DNA of 64,000 nucleotides from Pantoea alhagi (GTDB lineage: Bacteria > Pseudomonadota > Gammaproteobacteria > Enterobacterales > Enterobacteriaceae): assembly GCF_002101395.1 (NCBI RefSeq), contig NZ_CP019706.1, positions 124,001-188,000 on the forward strand, written 5' to 3'. The first letter of the stretch is position 1. Each line of letters begins with the position of its first letter. Of the stretch, positions 7,746 to 15,862 are shown one piece after another. Both the position numbers and the translations under genes were made by a program. The notes below the pieces were generated by a model. It was not told the DNA's origin, did not search any database, and was given only the letters and a program-made list of their open reading frames with translations.

Positions 7746-8657
7746 ATGTCTCTGCGCGCTTTGCAAAAAAATCTTCTTTCTTCACACACTATCATGCCGA
7801 TAATGGTAATTCTGATCGCCATGATCTCTATACAGTGTGGCGCGGCGCTGGCAAAAACGTTGTTTCCCACTGCGGGCGCAACCGGTATTACCGCGCTGCG
7901 TCTGGGTATCGGCACGCTTATTCTTAGCCTGATCTTTAAACCCTGGCGGTTACGCTTTTCCCCACAGCAGCGCAAGGCGCTGATTTTGTATGGCGTTGCG
8001 CTGGGTGCCATGAACTATCTGTTCTATCTCTCTATTCGTACTGTTCCGCTTGGTGTGGCGGTTGCGCTGGAGTTTACCGGTCCGCTGACGCTGGCGCTGA
8101 TTGGTTCACGCCGGGCGACTGATTTTATCTGGATTTTGCTGGCAGTGCTCGGGCTCTGGTGGCTGCTGCCGCTGGGCCACAGCTTTAGCCATGTTGATCC
8201 GACCGGCGCGGCGCTGGCAATCGCTGCCGGCGCCTGCTGGGCAGTTTATATATTGGCTGGCCAGCGCGCTGGCGCAGATCACGGTCCGGCAACGGTGGCG
8301 ATGGGATCGATTATTGGCTCGCTGATTTTTGTGCCGCTGGGATTAACCTTTGCCGCCGACACCATTTGGCAGCTCTCTATCCTGCCGGTGGCGTTTGCGG
8401 TAGCGGTACTTTCCAGCGCCCTGCCCTATTCCCTGGAGATGATGGCGCTGACAAGGTTGCCTGCGCGCACTTTCGGTACTTTGATGAGCCTGGAGCCAGC
8501 AATGGCAGCAATCTCTGGCATGCTGTTTCTTAACGAATTACTGACGCTGATGCAGTGGCTGGGATTACTGGCAATTATCATTGCCTCGGCGGGTTCTACC
8601 ATTACCAGCCGCCCGCGTCATGCCGTTGTAACGGAAAGCGGAAAAATAACAGAGTAG
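7746..8657 (+). CDS. rhtA: Threonine/homoserine exporter RhtA
   Basis: Inner-membrane exporter of the EamA/DMT family that expels threonine and homoserine. The protein has 303 residues and ten predicted helices in two EamA repeats. Segments such as ALRLGIGTLIL, FKPWRLRF, MNYLFYLSI and VPLGVAVALEFTGPL are shared with E. coli RhtA (295 residues). It lies between ompX and dps in the same order as in E. coli. The N-terminus is about eight residues longer than the E. coli protein; the ATG at 7746 is used because the next in-frame ATG would cut into the first helix. Confidence 0.93.
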   Translation: MSLRALQKNLLSSHTIMPIMVILIAMISIQCGAALAKTLFPTAGATGITALRLGIGTLILSLIFKPWRLRFSPQQRKALILYGVALGAMNYLFYLSIRTVPLGVAVALEFTGPLTLALIGSRRATDFIWILLAVLGLWWLLPLGHSFSHVDPTGAALAIAAGACWAVYILAGQRAGADHGPATVAMGSIIGSLIFVPLGLTFAADTIWQLSILPVAFAVAVLSSALPYSLEMMALTRLPARTFGTLMSLEPAMAAISGMLFLNELLTLMQWLGLLAIIIASAGSTITSRPRHAVVTESGKITE

Positions 8658-8934
8658 TGTGGCTACGAATATTCTTATTTAGCCTGACTTAACAGGCTGA
8701 ATAAGGGTCTGTTTATTATTTTTGTAATATTCTTAAGGCCGTGATGAAATTATCTTGTTTATATTTTGTTATATTTCATAAAATTTATTCTCAATATCTC
8801 CCGCCTGTACAACATGAAAAATAACCTTTTAAATTCATGTAGTTAAATAATTCAATCTTTGCGCATGCCATTTTCTCTGTTGGTTCACTGACCAAAGCGC
8901 TAAAAAATTTCTTTACCCAACAGTTTGATAAGCG

Positions 8935-8960
8935 CTATCTGTTCAATAGGCAGTAACTTT
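8935..8960 (+). promoter_or_regulatory. Candidate OxyR site upstream of dps
   Basis: CTAT-N7-ATAG at 8935-8949 has the exact central spacing of the OxyR motif, and a further seven bases lead to CTTT at 8957-8960, three of four matches to the next element. The outer left element is poor. The centre lies roughly 54 bases before the expected dps start site, a position suited to activation. OxyR control of dps is known in E. coli. Confidence 0.45.
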
Positions 8961-8982
8961 CCTGCAGCCTCTAAATCCGGTG

Positions 8983-8990
8983 CTATACTT
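8983..8990 (+). promoter_or_regulatory. dps promoter, sigma-S type -10 element
   Basis: CTATACTT carries the C at -13 and the TATACT box favoured by stationary-phase sigma-S RNA polymerase, with no good -35 box, about 45 bases before the dps start. This agrees with the known stationary-phase control of dps in E. coli. Confidence 0.65.
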
Positions 8991-9035
8991 AATTCCGTGC
9001 TTAATTAGGACATACGACATTAGAGGATATTAATG

Positions 9036-9539
9036 ATGAGTACCGCAAAACTGGTAAAAAACACATCTTCCGATCTGATCTACACCCGTAATGACGTGGC
9101 AGAGAGTGAGAAAAAAGCCACCATCGAGGTACTTAATCGTCTGGTTGTTGAATTCATCGACCTGTCGCTGATCACTAAGCAGGCGCACTGGAATATGCGT
9201 GGCGCTAACTTTATTGGCGTACACGAGATGCTGGACGGCTTCCGTACTACGATCACCGACCACCAGGATACCATGGCAGAACGTGTGGTACAGCTGGGGG
9301 GCGTGGCGTTGGGTACCGCACAGGTAGTGGTAGATAAGACCCCGCTGCAGAGCTACCCGCTGAATATTCATAGCGTACAGGATCATCTGAAAGCGCTGGC
9401 AGATCGCTACGGTCTGGTAGCTAACGACGTGCGTAAAGCAATCGGCGAAGTTAAAGATGAAGACACAGCGGATATTCTTACCGCTGCGTCACGCGATCTG
9501 GACAAGTTCCTGTGGTTTATTGAATCAAACATTGAATAA
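9036..9539 (+). CDS. dps: DNA-protecting ferritin-like protein Dps
   Basis: Dps forms a twelve-subunit shell that binds DNA, oxidises ferrous iron with peroxide and stores iron, protecting the nucleoid in stationary phase. The 167-residue product MSTAKLVKN... has the same length as E. coli Dps. The ferroxidase region is visible as LITKQAHWNMRG and HEMLDGFRTTITDHQDT, with His, Asp and Glu ligands at the dimer interface, and the lysine-rich N-terminal tail used in DNA binding is present. Two ATG codons stand in tandem at 9033 and 9036; the second fits the family N-terminus. AGAGG is 9 bases upstream. Confidence 0.97.
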   Translation: MSTAKLVKNTSSDLIYTRNDVAESEKKATIEVLNRLVVEFIDLSLITKQAHWNMRGANFIGVHEMLDGFRTTITDHQDTMAERVVQLGGVALGTAQVVVDKTPLQSYPLNIHSVQDHLKALADRYGLVANDVRKAIGEVKDEDTADILTAASRDLDKFLWFIESNIE

Positions 9540-9557
9540 TCTGACATTGATTCAGCA

Positions 9558-9590
9558 AACAAGCGGATGGTTGCCATCCGCTTGTTTTTT
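9558..9590 (+). terminator. Rho-independent terminator of dps
   Basis: A 13-bp perfect stem (AACAAGCGGATGG and its complement) with a three-base loop runs directly into a T run. Confidence 0.92.
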
Positions 9591-9682
9591 GCCTTTTTAA
9601 CATGTATTTATGACATATTTAACAATTTAAACACTTCACGGTTCACCTTCCCCCCTTTTTCTGGCTCAATCCCTGAGGGCAT

Positions 9683-9730
9683 TGCACCAAATTACGTCAA
9701 TGCACCAAAAAGGGTCACAACTTTAGTGCA
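9683..9730 (+). promoter_or_regulatory. NtrC-type enhancer half sites upstream of glnH
   Basis: TGCACCA occurs at 9683-9689 and again at 9701-9707, and TAGTGCA in opposite sense at 9724-9730. These are the half sites of the NtrC consensus TGCACCA-N5-TGGTGCA. They lie about 100-145 bases before the expected start of transcription, close to the placement of the NtrC sites of E. coli glnHp2. Confidence 0.65.
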
Positions 9731-9800
9731 TTGGCAGAATTATCTGAATCTTTGGGCTTATCCTGTCCGTTAAGCACTGGTTTCATCCAGTGATATAAAG

Positions 9801-9817
9801 TTGGCATAGATTTTTCA
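9801..9817 (+). promoter_or_regulatory. Sigma-54 promoter of glnHPQ (glnHp2-like)
   Basis: TTGGCATAGATTTTTCA gives the -24 GG and an AT-rich spacer like glnAp2, with TC where the -12 GC is usual. It lies about 55 bases before the glnH start. With the NtrC half sites upstream this points to induction by nitrogen limitation. Confidence 0.65.
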
Positions 9818-9874
9818 TATGACCATCAGCAACAGCGGTGCAACAGGTACCGCATCGGTAATAAGGATAAAATG

Positions 9875-10621
9875 ATGAAGTCTGTTTTTAAGCTTTCCCT
9901 TGCTGCTTTAGCGTTAACGTTTGCCGTTTCCGCCACCGCGGCGGAGAAAAAACTGGTTGTCGCAACCGATACAGCGTTCGTCCCGTTTGAATTTAAGCAG
10001 GGCGACAAGTATGTCGGCTTCGACATTGATTTGTGGGATGCCATCGCAAAACAGCTCAACCTTTCCTATAGCCTGAAGCCGATGGATTTCAGCGGTATTA
10101 TTCCTGCCCTGCAGACGCGTAATGTCGATCTCGCCCTGGCGGGCATTACCATTACCGATGAGCGTAAAAAAGCGATCGATTTTTCTGATGGCTACTACAA
10201 AAGCGGTCTGCTGGTGATGGTGAAAGCCAATAATGATGAAGTAAAAGGCATCAACGATCTTAACGGCAAAGTGGTTGCCGTGAAGAGCGGCACCGGCTCG
10301 GTTGACTATGCTAAAAAGCATATTAAAACCAAAGATCTGCGCCAGTTCCCGAACATTGATAACGCCTACATGGAGTTGGGCACCAACCGTGCGGATGCCG
10401 TGCTGCACGATACGCCAAACATCCTCTATTTTATCAACACCGCAGGCCGTGGGCAGTTTAAAGCGGTAGGCGACTCTCTTGAAGCACAGCAATATGGCAT
10501 CGCCCTGCCGAAAGGAAGCGATGAACTGCGCGAGAAGATCAACGGCGCGCTGAAAACGCTGCGTGACAACGGCACCTACAATACCATCTATAAAAAATGG
10601 TTCGGCAGCGAGCCGAAATAA
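9875..10621 (+). CDS. glnH: Glutamine ABC transporter, periplasmic binding protein GlnH
   Basis: Periplasmic receptor delivering L-glutamine to the GlnPQ importer. The 248-residue precursor has a signal peptide MKSVFKLSLA to SATAA (cleavage about residue 22) and then KKLVVATDTAFVPFEF, the start of the solute-binding domain of family 3. Ligand-contact segments GITITDERKKAIDFSD, KSGTGS and HDTPN are all present. Length and sequence match E. coli GlnH almost throughout. ATG codons stand at 9872 and 9875; the second gives the family N-terminus, after an AAGGAT site. It is first in the glnHPQ operon. Confidence 0.97.
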   Translation: MKSVFKLSLAALALTFAVSATAAEKKLVVATDTAFVPFEFKQGDKYVGFDIDLWDAIAKQLNLSYSLKPMDFSGIIPALQTRNVDLALAGITITDERKKAIDFSDGYYKSGLLVMVKANNDEVKGINDLNGKVVAVKSGTGSVDYAKKHIKTKDLRQFPNIDNAYMELGTNRADAVLHDTPNILYFINTAGRGQFKAVGDSLEAQQYGIALPKGSDELREKINGALKTLRDNGTYNTIYKKWFGSEPK

Positions 10622-10649
10622 ACCTGCAACCTGAAAGCGTTAACCACGT

Positions 10650-10680
10650 CAGGGATGCCTACGCATCCCTGCGTTTCTTT
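10650..10680 (+). terminator. Stem-loop between glnH and glnP, probable partial terminator
   Basis: A 9-bp perfect stem CAGGGATGC/GCATCCCTG with a 4-base loop is followed by CGTTTCTTT. Placed between the binding protein and the membrane genes, it would lower downstream expression or protect the glnH mRNA end, as usual in such operons. Confidence 0.65.
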
Positions 10681-10717
10681 ATTGCAACAATGACGGATTT
10701 TTTCCGGAGAAAACACC

Positions 10718-11377
10718 ATGGAATTTGACTGGAGCGTGATCTGGCCAGCCATTCCCCTTCTGCTGGAAGGGGCCAAAATGACCCTGCTGATCTCAGTACT
10801 TGGCCTGATTGGCGGCCTGGTTATCGGCGTTATCGCCGGTTTCGCCCGCGCCTACGGCGGCTGGCTGACCAATAATATCGCGCTGGTTTTCATTGAGCTG
10901 ATTCGCGGTACGCCGATTGTGGTGCAGGTGATGTTTATCTATTTTGCCCTGCCGATGGCCATACCTGACCTGCGTATCGATCCCTTCACTGCGGCGGTAG
11001 TGACGATTATCATCAACTCCGGTGCCTACATTGCGGAAATTACCCGTGGCGCGGTGCTGTCGATTAACAAAGGATTCCGGGAAGCAGGTCTGGCGCTTGG
11101 CCTGTCGCGTCGGGAAACTCTGCGCTATGTGATTATGCCGCTGGCGCTGCGCCGTATGCTGCCGCCGCTGGGCAACCAGTGGATTGTCAGTATCAAGGAT
11201 ACCTCGCTGTTTATCGTTATCGGCGTTGCCGAGCTGACCCGTCAGGGGCAGGAAATTATTGCCGGTAACTTCCGCGCGCTGGAAATCTGGAGTGCGGTGG
11301 CGATTATCTATTTGGTTATTACGTTGGTGTTGAGCTTCGTGCTGCGTCGCCTTGAAAAAAGGATGAAAATCCTGTGA
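10718..11377 (+). CDS. glnP: Glutamine ABC transporter permease GlnP
   Basis: Inner-membrane subunit of the glutamine importer, homodimeric in the GlnP2Q2 complex. The 219-residue protein has five predicted helices of the His/Glu/Gln permease type and the EAA loop EAGLALGLSRRETLRYVIMP that docks the ATPase. GGAG stands eight bases before the ATG. The 3' end overlaps the glnQ start by four bases. Confidence 0.96.
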   Translation: MEFDWSVIWPAIPLLLEGAKMTLLISVLGLIGGLVIGVIAGFARAYGGWLTNNIALVFIELIRGTPIVVQVMFIYFALPMAIPDLRIDPFTAAVVTIIINSGAYIAEITRGAVLSINKGFREAGLALGLSRRETLRYVIMPLALRRMLPPLGNQWIVSIKDTSLFIVIGVAELTRQGQEIIAGNFRALEIWSAVAIIYLVITLVLSFVLRRLEKRMKIL

Positions 11378-12096
11378 TTGAATTTAAAAACGTTTCCAAG
11401 CACTTTGGACAAACCCAGGTGCTGCACAATATCGATCTGAAGATTAATCAGGGCGAAGTGGTGGTGATTATCGGCCCATCCGGCTCGGGTAAGTCCACCC
11501 TGCTGCGTTGTATCAACAAGCTGGAGGAGATCACCAGCGGCGAGCTGATCGTCGATGGGTTAAAAGTTAACGATCCCAAAGTGGATGAGCGTCTGATTCG
11601 TCAGGAAGCGGGCATGGTTTTCCAGCAGTTTCATCTGTTTCCGCAGATGACCGCACTGGAGAATGTCGCTTTCGGTCCAATCCGGGTACGCGGCACCAAA
11701 AAAGAGGCGGCGCATCAGCTGGCGAAAACGCTGCTGGCGAAGGTTGGCCTGGCGGAGCGTGCTCACCATTATCCTTCCGAGCTATCGGGCGGTCAGCAAC
11801 AGCGCGTCGCCATTGCGCGTGCGCTGGCGGTTAAGCCCAAGATGATGCTGTTTGATGAGCCGACTTCAGCGCTCGATCCAGAGCTGCGTCATGAGGTGTT
11901 AAAGGTGATGCAGAATCTGGCTGAGGAAGGGATGACGATGGTTATCGTGACGCATGAAGTGGGCTTTGCGCAACAGGTGGCTTCACGACTGATCTTTATT
12001 GATAAGGGCCGCATTGCGGAAGATGGCCCGCCCGATGCGCTGATCTCTAATCCACCCAGCGAACGTCTGCGCGAGTTTTTACAGCACGTTTCTTAA
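11374..12096 (+). CDS. glnQ: Glutamine ABC transporter ATPase GlnQ
   Basis: Cytoplasmic ATPase that powers glutamine import. Residues 34-42 are the Walker A motif GPSGSGKST; the Q-loop follows at MVFQQF, the signature is LSGGQQQR, and Walker B is MMLFDEPTSALD, with the switch histidine in VTHEVG. At 240 residues it equals the E. coli protein. Translation starts with GTG overlapping the glnP stop (GTGA), an indication of coupling. Confidence 0.97.
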   Translation: MIEFKNVSKHFGQTQVLHNIDLKINQGEVVVIIGPSGSGKSTLLRCINKLEEITSGELIVDGLKVNDPKVDERLIRQEAGMVFQQFHLFPQMTALENVAFGPIRVRGTKKEAAHQLAKTLLAKVGLAERAHHYPSELSGGQQQRVAIARALAVKPKMMLFDEPTSALDPELRHEVLKVMQNLAEEGMTMVIVTHEVGFAQQVASRLIFIDKGRIAEDGPPDALISNPPSERLREFLQHVS

Positions 12097-12138
12097 TCGC
12101 ACCTTTGGTCTGGCCTGTCAGACAACTGAGCAGCTGAG

Positions 12139-12250
12139 GCGCGGGGAGCCCAGACAGAAGAGTAAAGCGTCCCGCGCCATGGACGGCGCGGGCCGAGCTG
12201 TCAGGGATGACGTTTTTTGCGTCTTTACGATCGGCCTGGGCTCCCCGCGC
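12139..12250. repeat. Nested inverted-repeat element (112 bases)
   Basis: A perfect 15-bp terminal inverted repeat (12139-12153 and 12236-12250, GCGCGGGGAGCCCAG and its complement) encloses an 8-bp hairpin CCCGCGCC/GGCGCGGG at 12171-12192, a short GTCA/TGAC hairpin around 12210, and GTAAAG/CTTTAC pairing next to the outer stem. The whole would fold as a multi-branched structure. It could be a dispersed palindromic repeat of this lineage or a structured RNA; I do not recognise it. Confidence 0.6.
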
Positions 12251-12299
12251 AGGCACGATTTTATTACCCTGATATAACCAATCTACTGATGGTTCTCCC

Positions 12300-12362
12300 C
12301 TGGCTGCTGAGCCGTATGAATAAGATAACTGTCCCCGCCCTGCGTACTGGCTGTTGAGCCGT
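12300..12362. repeat. Imperfect 16-bp direct repeat upstream of ybiO
   Basis: CTGGCTGCTGAGCCGT (12300-12315) and CTGGCTGTTGAGCCGT (12347-12362) differ at one base and are 47 bases apart. Each contains a GGCT/AGCC palindromic pair, so each can form a small hairpin. Confidence 0.5.
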
Positions 12363-12517
12363 GTAAAAGGGAGAATTAACCTCTGCATGTCCTTCTCGTC
12401 CAACCATAAAAGTCATTTTCTCCGCTAGCCTGGCCTCAGGATTCAGACTATTGCCTCAGTATCAGCGTCTATACTTTTCAGGCGCTTCTGCCGTACCGGT
12501 TGCTATTGGGGAGAAAG

Positions 12518-14797
12518 ATGTTGGGAATAAACGTCGTGTGGTGTCGTCTGCGTCAGGGAGTTCTGTGTGTATTATTGCTATGCCTGATATCGGCAGCACA
12601 GGCCGTGTCGCTGCCCGCTGCTGCCGTTGCCAGCCAGCAGGCTCAGAAACCCGCCAACGAAGCGGCAACGCATGAGCCAACCATCGAAGAGAAAAAAGCG
12701 GCCTGGCTTGCTCTGGCAACCATTCTGGAAAACGATGAGTCGCGTCAGGCGCTGATCAAACAGCTGCGTGAAGCCGCCGCCAGCCCCTCCACCACTGACG
12801 AGCCAGCGCTAACGCCGCCGGTCGCCGCCGAAGAGCAGGAAGATAAAACCGTTCTGCAAAGCATTACCGATGTCACGCGCGAATATAGCGGACAGTTCGC
12901 CGGCAGTTTTATTCGTCTTTATCACAACATTATCTCCGCGCCGCAGAAAGCCTTTAACAAGGCCACCTTCTTTAACGCGCTTAACCACTTCCTGATGCTG
13001 GCCGTGGCGCTGTTCGCCTTTTACTGGGCGATACGCATGCTGGTCACGCCGCTTTACCGGCATATGGGTCACTGGGGCCGCAAAAAAAGCAATCAGCCAG
13101 GCAGCTGGCTGCATCTGCCGTTAACCATTATCGGCGCCTTTGCGATTGATCTGCTGCTGCTGGCGCTGGCGCTGTTTGTCGGACAAATCCTTAGCAACAA
13201 CCTGAATGCGGGCAGCCGCACCATTGCCTATCAGCAGGGCCTGTTCCTGAATGCCTTTGCGTTAATTGAATTCTTTAAGACAGTGCTGCGCATGATCTTC
13301 TGTCCGCGCTTTCCTGAACTACGCCCGTTTTCATTTAACGACGTGCGGGCACGCTACTGGCATACCCGCCTTAGCTGGCTTAGCGGCGTGATTGGCTATG
13401 GATTACTGGTGGTAGTGCCGATTGTCTCTAATCGGGTCAATGTGCAGACCGGCGCGCTGGTCAACGTCATTATTATGGGATTAATGACCGGCTGGGCGCT
13501 GTGGCTGATATTTCATAACCGCCGCAGCATACAGCGCGAGCTCATTGCGCTTTCCGAACGCTCGTTATCCTTTTTTACGCTGTTTATTCGCGCCTTCGCC
13601 TTTGTCTGGCACTGGATCGCCAGCGCCTACTTTATTGTGCTGTTCTTCTTCTCCATCTTTAACCCCGGCGGCAGCCTGAAATTTATGATGTCGGCGACGG
13701 TGCGCAGTCTGGTCATTATCGGCCTGGGTGCCGTTGTGTCCGGCATGCTGACGCGCTGGATCAGTAAAACCATTACCCTTTCGCCTGAGCTGCGCCGCAA
13801 CTATCCAGAGCTACAAAAACGGGTGAATGGCTGGATCTCTTTTATGCTGAAAGCGGCGCGTATTCTCACGGTCTTCGCCGTGCTGCTGCTGTTGCTGAAT
13901 GCCTGGCAGCTGTTCGACCTCTGGTACTGGCTTACCGTGGGCGCGGGCGAACAGCTGGTGGATGTACTGATCAGGGTATTTATGATCCTGCTCTTCTCTG
14001 CCGTAGGCTGGACCTTACTGGCCAGCCTGATAGAAAGCCGTCTCTCTTCTGATATTCACGGTCGTCCGATGCCCAGCGCACGCACGCGTACGCTGCTGAC
14101 GCTGTTTCGCAATGCGCTGGCGGTGGTCATCAGCACCATTACCATCATGATATTGTTATCGGAAATCGGCGTTAATATCGCGCCGCTGCTGGCGGGGGCC
14201 GGCGCGCTGGGTCTGGCGGTCTCTTTTGGCTCGCAAACACTGGTCAAAGATATTATTACCGGGATTTTTATTCAGTTTGAAAATGGCATGAATACCGGCG
14301 ATCTGGTTACCATCGGGCCGCTAACCGGCACCGTGGAACGTATGTCGATCCGCTCGGTTGGGGTGCGCCAGGATACCGGTGCTTATCATATTATTCCCTG
14401 GTCTTCGATCACCACCTTCGCCAACTTTGTCCGTGGTATTGGTTCCTTTGTGGCTAATTACGATGTCGATCGCAGCGAAGATAGCGATCGCGCTAATGCC
14501 GCGCTGCGCTCCGCCGTGGCTGAGCTGATGGCGCGTGAAGATATTCACGCCTTTATTATTGGCGAGCCAAACTTTGCCGGGCTGGTTGGGCTAACCGAGC
14601 GCGCCTTTACCGTGCGCGTATCAATTACCACTCAGCCGTTAAAGCAGTGGACGGTGCGCTTTGCGCTGGATGAGCTGGTGAAAAAACATTTTGATGCGGC
14701 AGGCATTAAGGCGCCGCGCCAGACGGTACAGGTTGTCCCATCCGGCGACGGCGGCACCGACGCGGCGGCAATAAAAAGCCTGCCGGCGCCGGAGTAA
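12518..14797 (+). CDS. ybiO: MscS-family mechanosensitive channel YbiO
   Basis: Inner-membrane channel that opens under hypo-osmotic stress. The 759-residue protein has a signal-like N-terminus, a periplasmic segment rich in Glu and Ala, several helices and then the MscS core: pore helix AGAGALGLAVSFGSQTLVKDI followed by the beta domain with GDLVTIGPLTGTVE. E. coli YbiO has 741 residues and is also next to glnQ. GGGGAG stands four bases before the chosen ATG; an upstream in-frame TTG at 12500 is less likely. The stop lies five bases from the converging rlmF stop. Confidence 0.93.
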   Translation: MLGINVVWCRLRQGVLCVLLLCLISAAQAVSLPAAAVASQQAQKPANEAATHEPTIEEKKAAWLALATILENDESRQALIKQLREAAASPSTTDEPALTPPVAAEEQEDKTVLQSITDVTREYSGQFAGSFIRLYHNIISAPQKAFNKATFFNALNHFLMLAVALFAFYWAIRMLVTPLYRHMGHWGRKKSNQPGSWLHLPLTIIGAFAIDLLLLALALFVGQILSNNLNAGSRTIAYQQGLFLNAFALIEFFKTVLRMIFCPRFPELRPFSFNDVRARYWHTRLSWLSGVIGYGLLVVVPIVSNRVNVQTGALVNVIIMGLMTGWALWLIFHNRRSIQRELIALSERSLSFFTLFIRAFAFVWHWIASAYFIVLFFFSIFNPGGSLKFMMSATVRSLVIIGLGAVVSGMLTRWISKTITLSPELRRNYPELQKRVNGWISFMLKAARILTVFAVLLLLLNAWQLFDLWYWLTVGAGEQLVDVLIRVFMILLFSAVGWTLLASLIESRLSSDIHGRPMPSARTRTLLTLFRNALAVVISTITIMILLSEIGVNIAPLLAGAGALGLAVSFGSQTLVKDIITGIFIQFENGMNTGDLVTIGPLTGTVERMSIRSVGVRQDTGAYHIIPWSSITTFANFVRGIGSFVANYDVDRSEDSDRANAALRSAVAELMAREDIHAFIIGEPNFAGLVGLTERAFTVRVSITTQPLKQWTVRFALDELVKKHFDAAGIKAPRQTVQVVPSGDGGTDAAAIKSLPAPE

Positions 14798-14802
14798 ATG
14801 TC

Positions 14803-15738
14803 TCAGGGTCGCGGCTTCATCAGTCGCGTCCGCGCCGCGCTCTCCTGAAAGGTCCAGGCGATAAAGCGGCTCTGCTTCTGCCCCTGCGCCATATCCACAA
14901 TTCGTACTTCGTGCGCGCCTGCGTCGGTTAATGCCTGGCGCAGCGCAGGCAGATGCTCCCGGCGTGACACCAGCGAGGTGAACCATATTACCTGGCGCGC
15001 ATAACTCACGCTTTCGCTGATCATCTGACCAATAAAGGCTTTTTCACCGCCTTCGCACCACAGCTCCGCCTGCTGGCCGCCAAAATTGAGCGGCGCATCT
15101 TTCGACAGGCCCAGATTACGCACCTTGCGGGCGCTACCTTCCGCAGCCTGCTCGCTGGAGGTGTGGAACGGCGGATTACAGACCACGGCGTGATAGAACT
15201 CATTTTTATGAATAATGCCCTGGAACATCCGATCGCTGTTTGGCTGACGACGCAGGCGAATGGCGCGACGCAGTGTCGGGTTAGCCTCCAGGATCGCCCC
15301 GGCGGCCTTCATTGCCTGCGCGTTCACTTCAGAACCGGTAAAGCGCCAGCCATACTCACGAAAACCAATCAGCGGATAGATGCAGTTCGCGCCGCAACCG
15401 ATATCCAGCACGTTAATATCGCGCGGCACCTGCTGTGCATTATCCTGCGCCAGCAGATCGGCCAGCCAGTGCAGATAATCTGCACGTCCCGGCACCGGCG
15501 GACACAAAAAGCCATCCGGGATATCCCAGCTGTGGATCTGATAAAAATATTTTAGCAGTGCCTGGTTCAGTGTTTTCACCGCCTGCGGATCGGCAAAATC
15601 GATCGAGCTGTCGCCGCGCGGTGTGGTGACAATAAAGGGCTGCAGCGGCGGATGGGCCGCGCTCAGCGCAGCAAAATCATAGCGCTCGCGATGACGGTTT
15701 CGGAGATGCAGTTGGTTTTTAGTGGCGGGCTGTTTCAT
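14803..15738 (-). CDS. rlmF: 23S rRNA (adenine1618-N6)-methyltransferase RlmF
   Basis: Transfers a methyl group from S-adenosylmethionine to N6 of A1618 in 23S rRNA. The 311-residue protein begins with a short basic region including HLRNRHRERYD, carries the family block WDIPDGFLCPPVPGRADY (71-88), the SAM-binding motif LDIGCG (111-116) and the catalytic NPPF (188-191). E. coli RlmF has 308 residues. AGAGAG precedes the ATG at 15736-15738; the 26 codons upstream are not conserved. Confidence 0.94.
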   Translation of the reverse strand: MKQPATKNQLHLRNRHRERYDFAALSAAHPPLQPFIVTTPRGDSSIDFADPQAVKTLNQALLKYFYQIHSWDIPDGFLCPPVPGRADYLHWLADLLAQDNAQQVPRDINVLDIGCGANCIYPLIGFREYGWRFTGSEVNAQAMKAAGAILEANPTLRRAIRLRRQPNSDRMFQGIIHKNEFYHAVVCNPPFHTSSEQAAEGSARKVRNLGLSKDAPLNFGGQQAELWCEGGEKAFIGQMISESVSYARQVIWFTSLVSRREHLPALRQALTDAGAHEVRIVDMAQGQKQSRFIAWTFQESAARTRLMKPRP

Positions 15739-15862
15739 CAGACTCTCTCTTGGGTAACGGCGCGTAAGATACCCGCTCCGGAAAAAACCGTAAACAATTG
15801 AGGTGCATTTTTTCACGCCGAAGCGGCTAAGATGAAGCTGTCGCTTAACTCTGAGGATAATT

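Larger units (their letters stand above)
8658..9035. other. rhtA-dps intergenic region with dps control sites
   Basis: The left part has a weak stem-loop AGCCTG/CAGGCT at 8681-8698 that may end rhtA transcription but lacks a T run. The right part carries an OxyR-like site and a sigma-S type -10 box, listed separately. The middle, about 8720-8920, is AT-rich and could bind IHF or Fis, but I see no definite site. Confidence 0.5.
9540..9874. other. dps-glnH intergenic region
   Basis: It contains the dps terminator, two or three NtrC-type half sites and a sigma-54 type promoter for glnHPQ. No gene is apparent. Confidence 0.6.
12097..12517. other. glnQ-ybiO intergenic region with structured repeat
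   Basis: No gene is apparent. It holds a nested inverted-repeat element at 12139-12250 and a near-perfect direct repeat at 12300-12315 and 12347-12362, both listed separately. The rest is the ybiO leader. Confidence 0.6.

Noticed and set aside
9731..9748. TTGGCA with a downstream TG as a first sigma-54 promoter for glnH
   Set aside because: The -12 element is poor and the position is too far upstream; TTGGCA at 9801 fits the glnA-like pattern and distance better.
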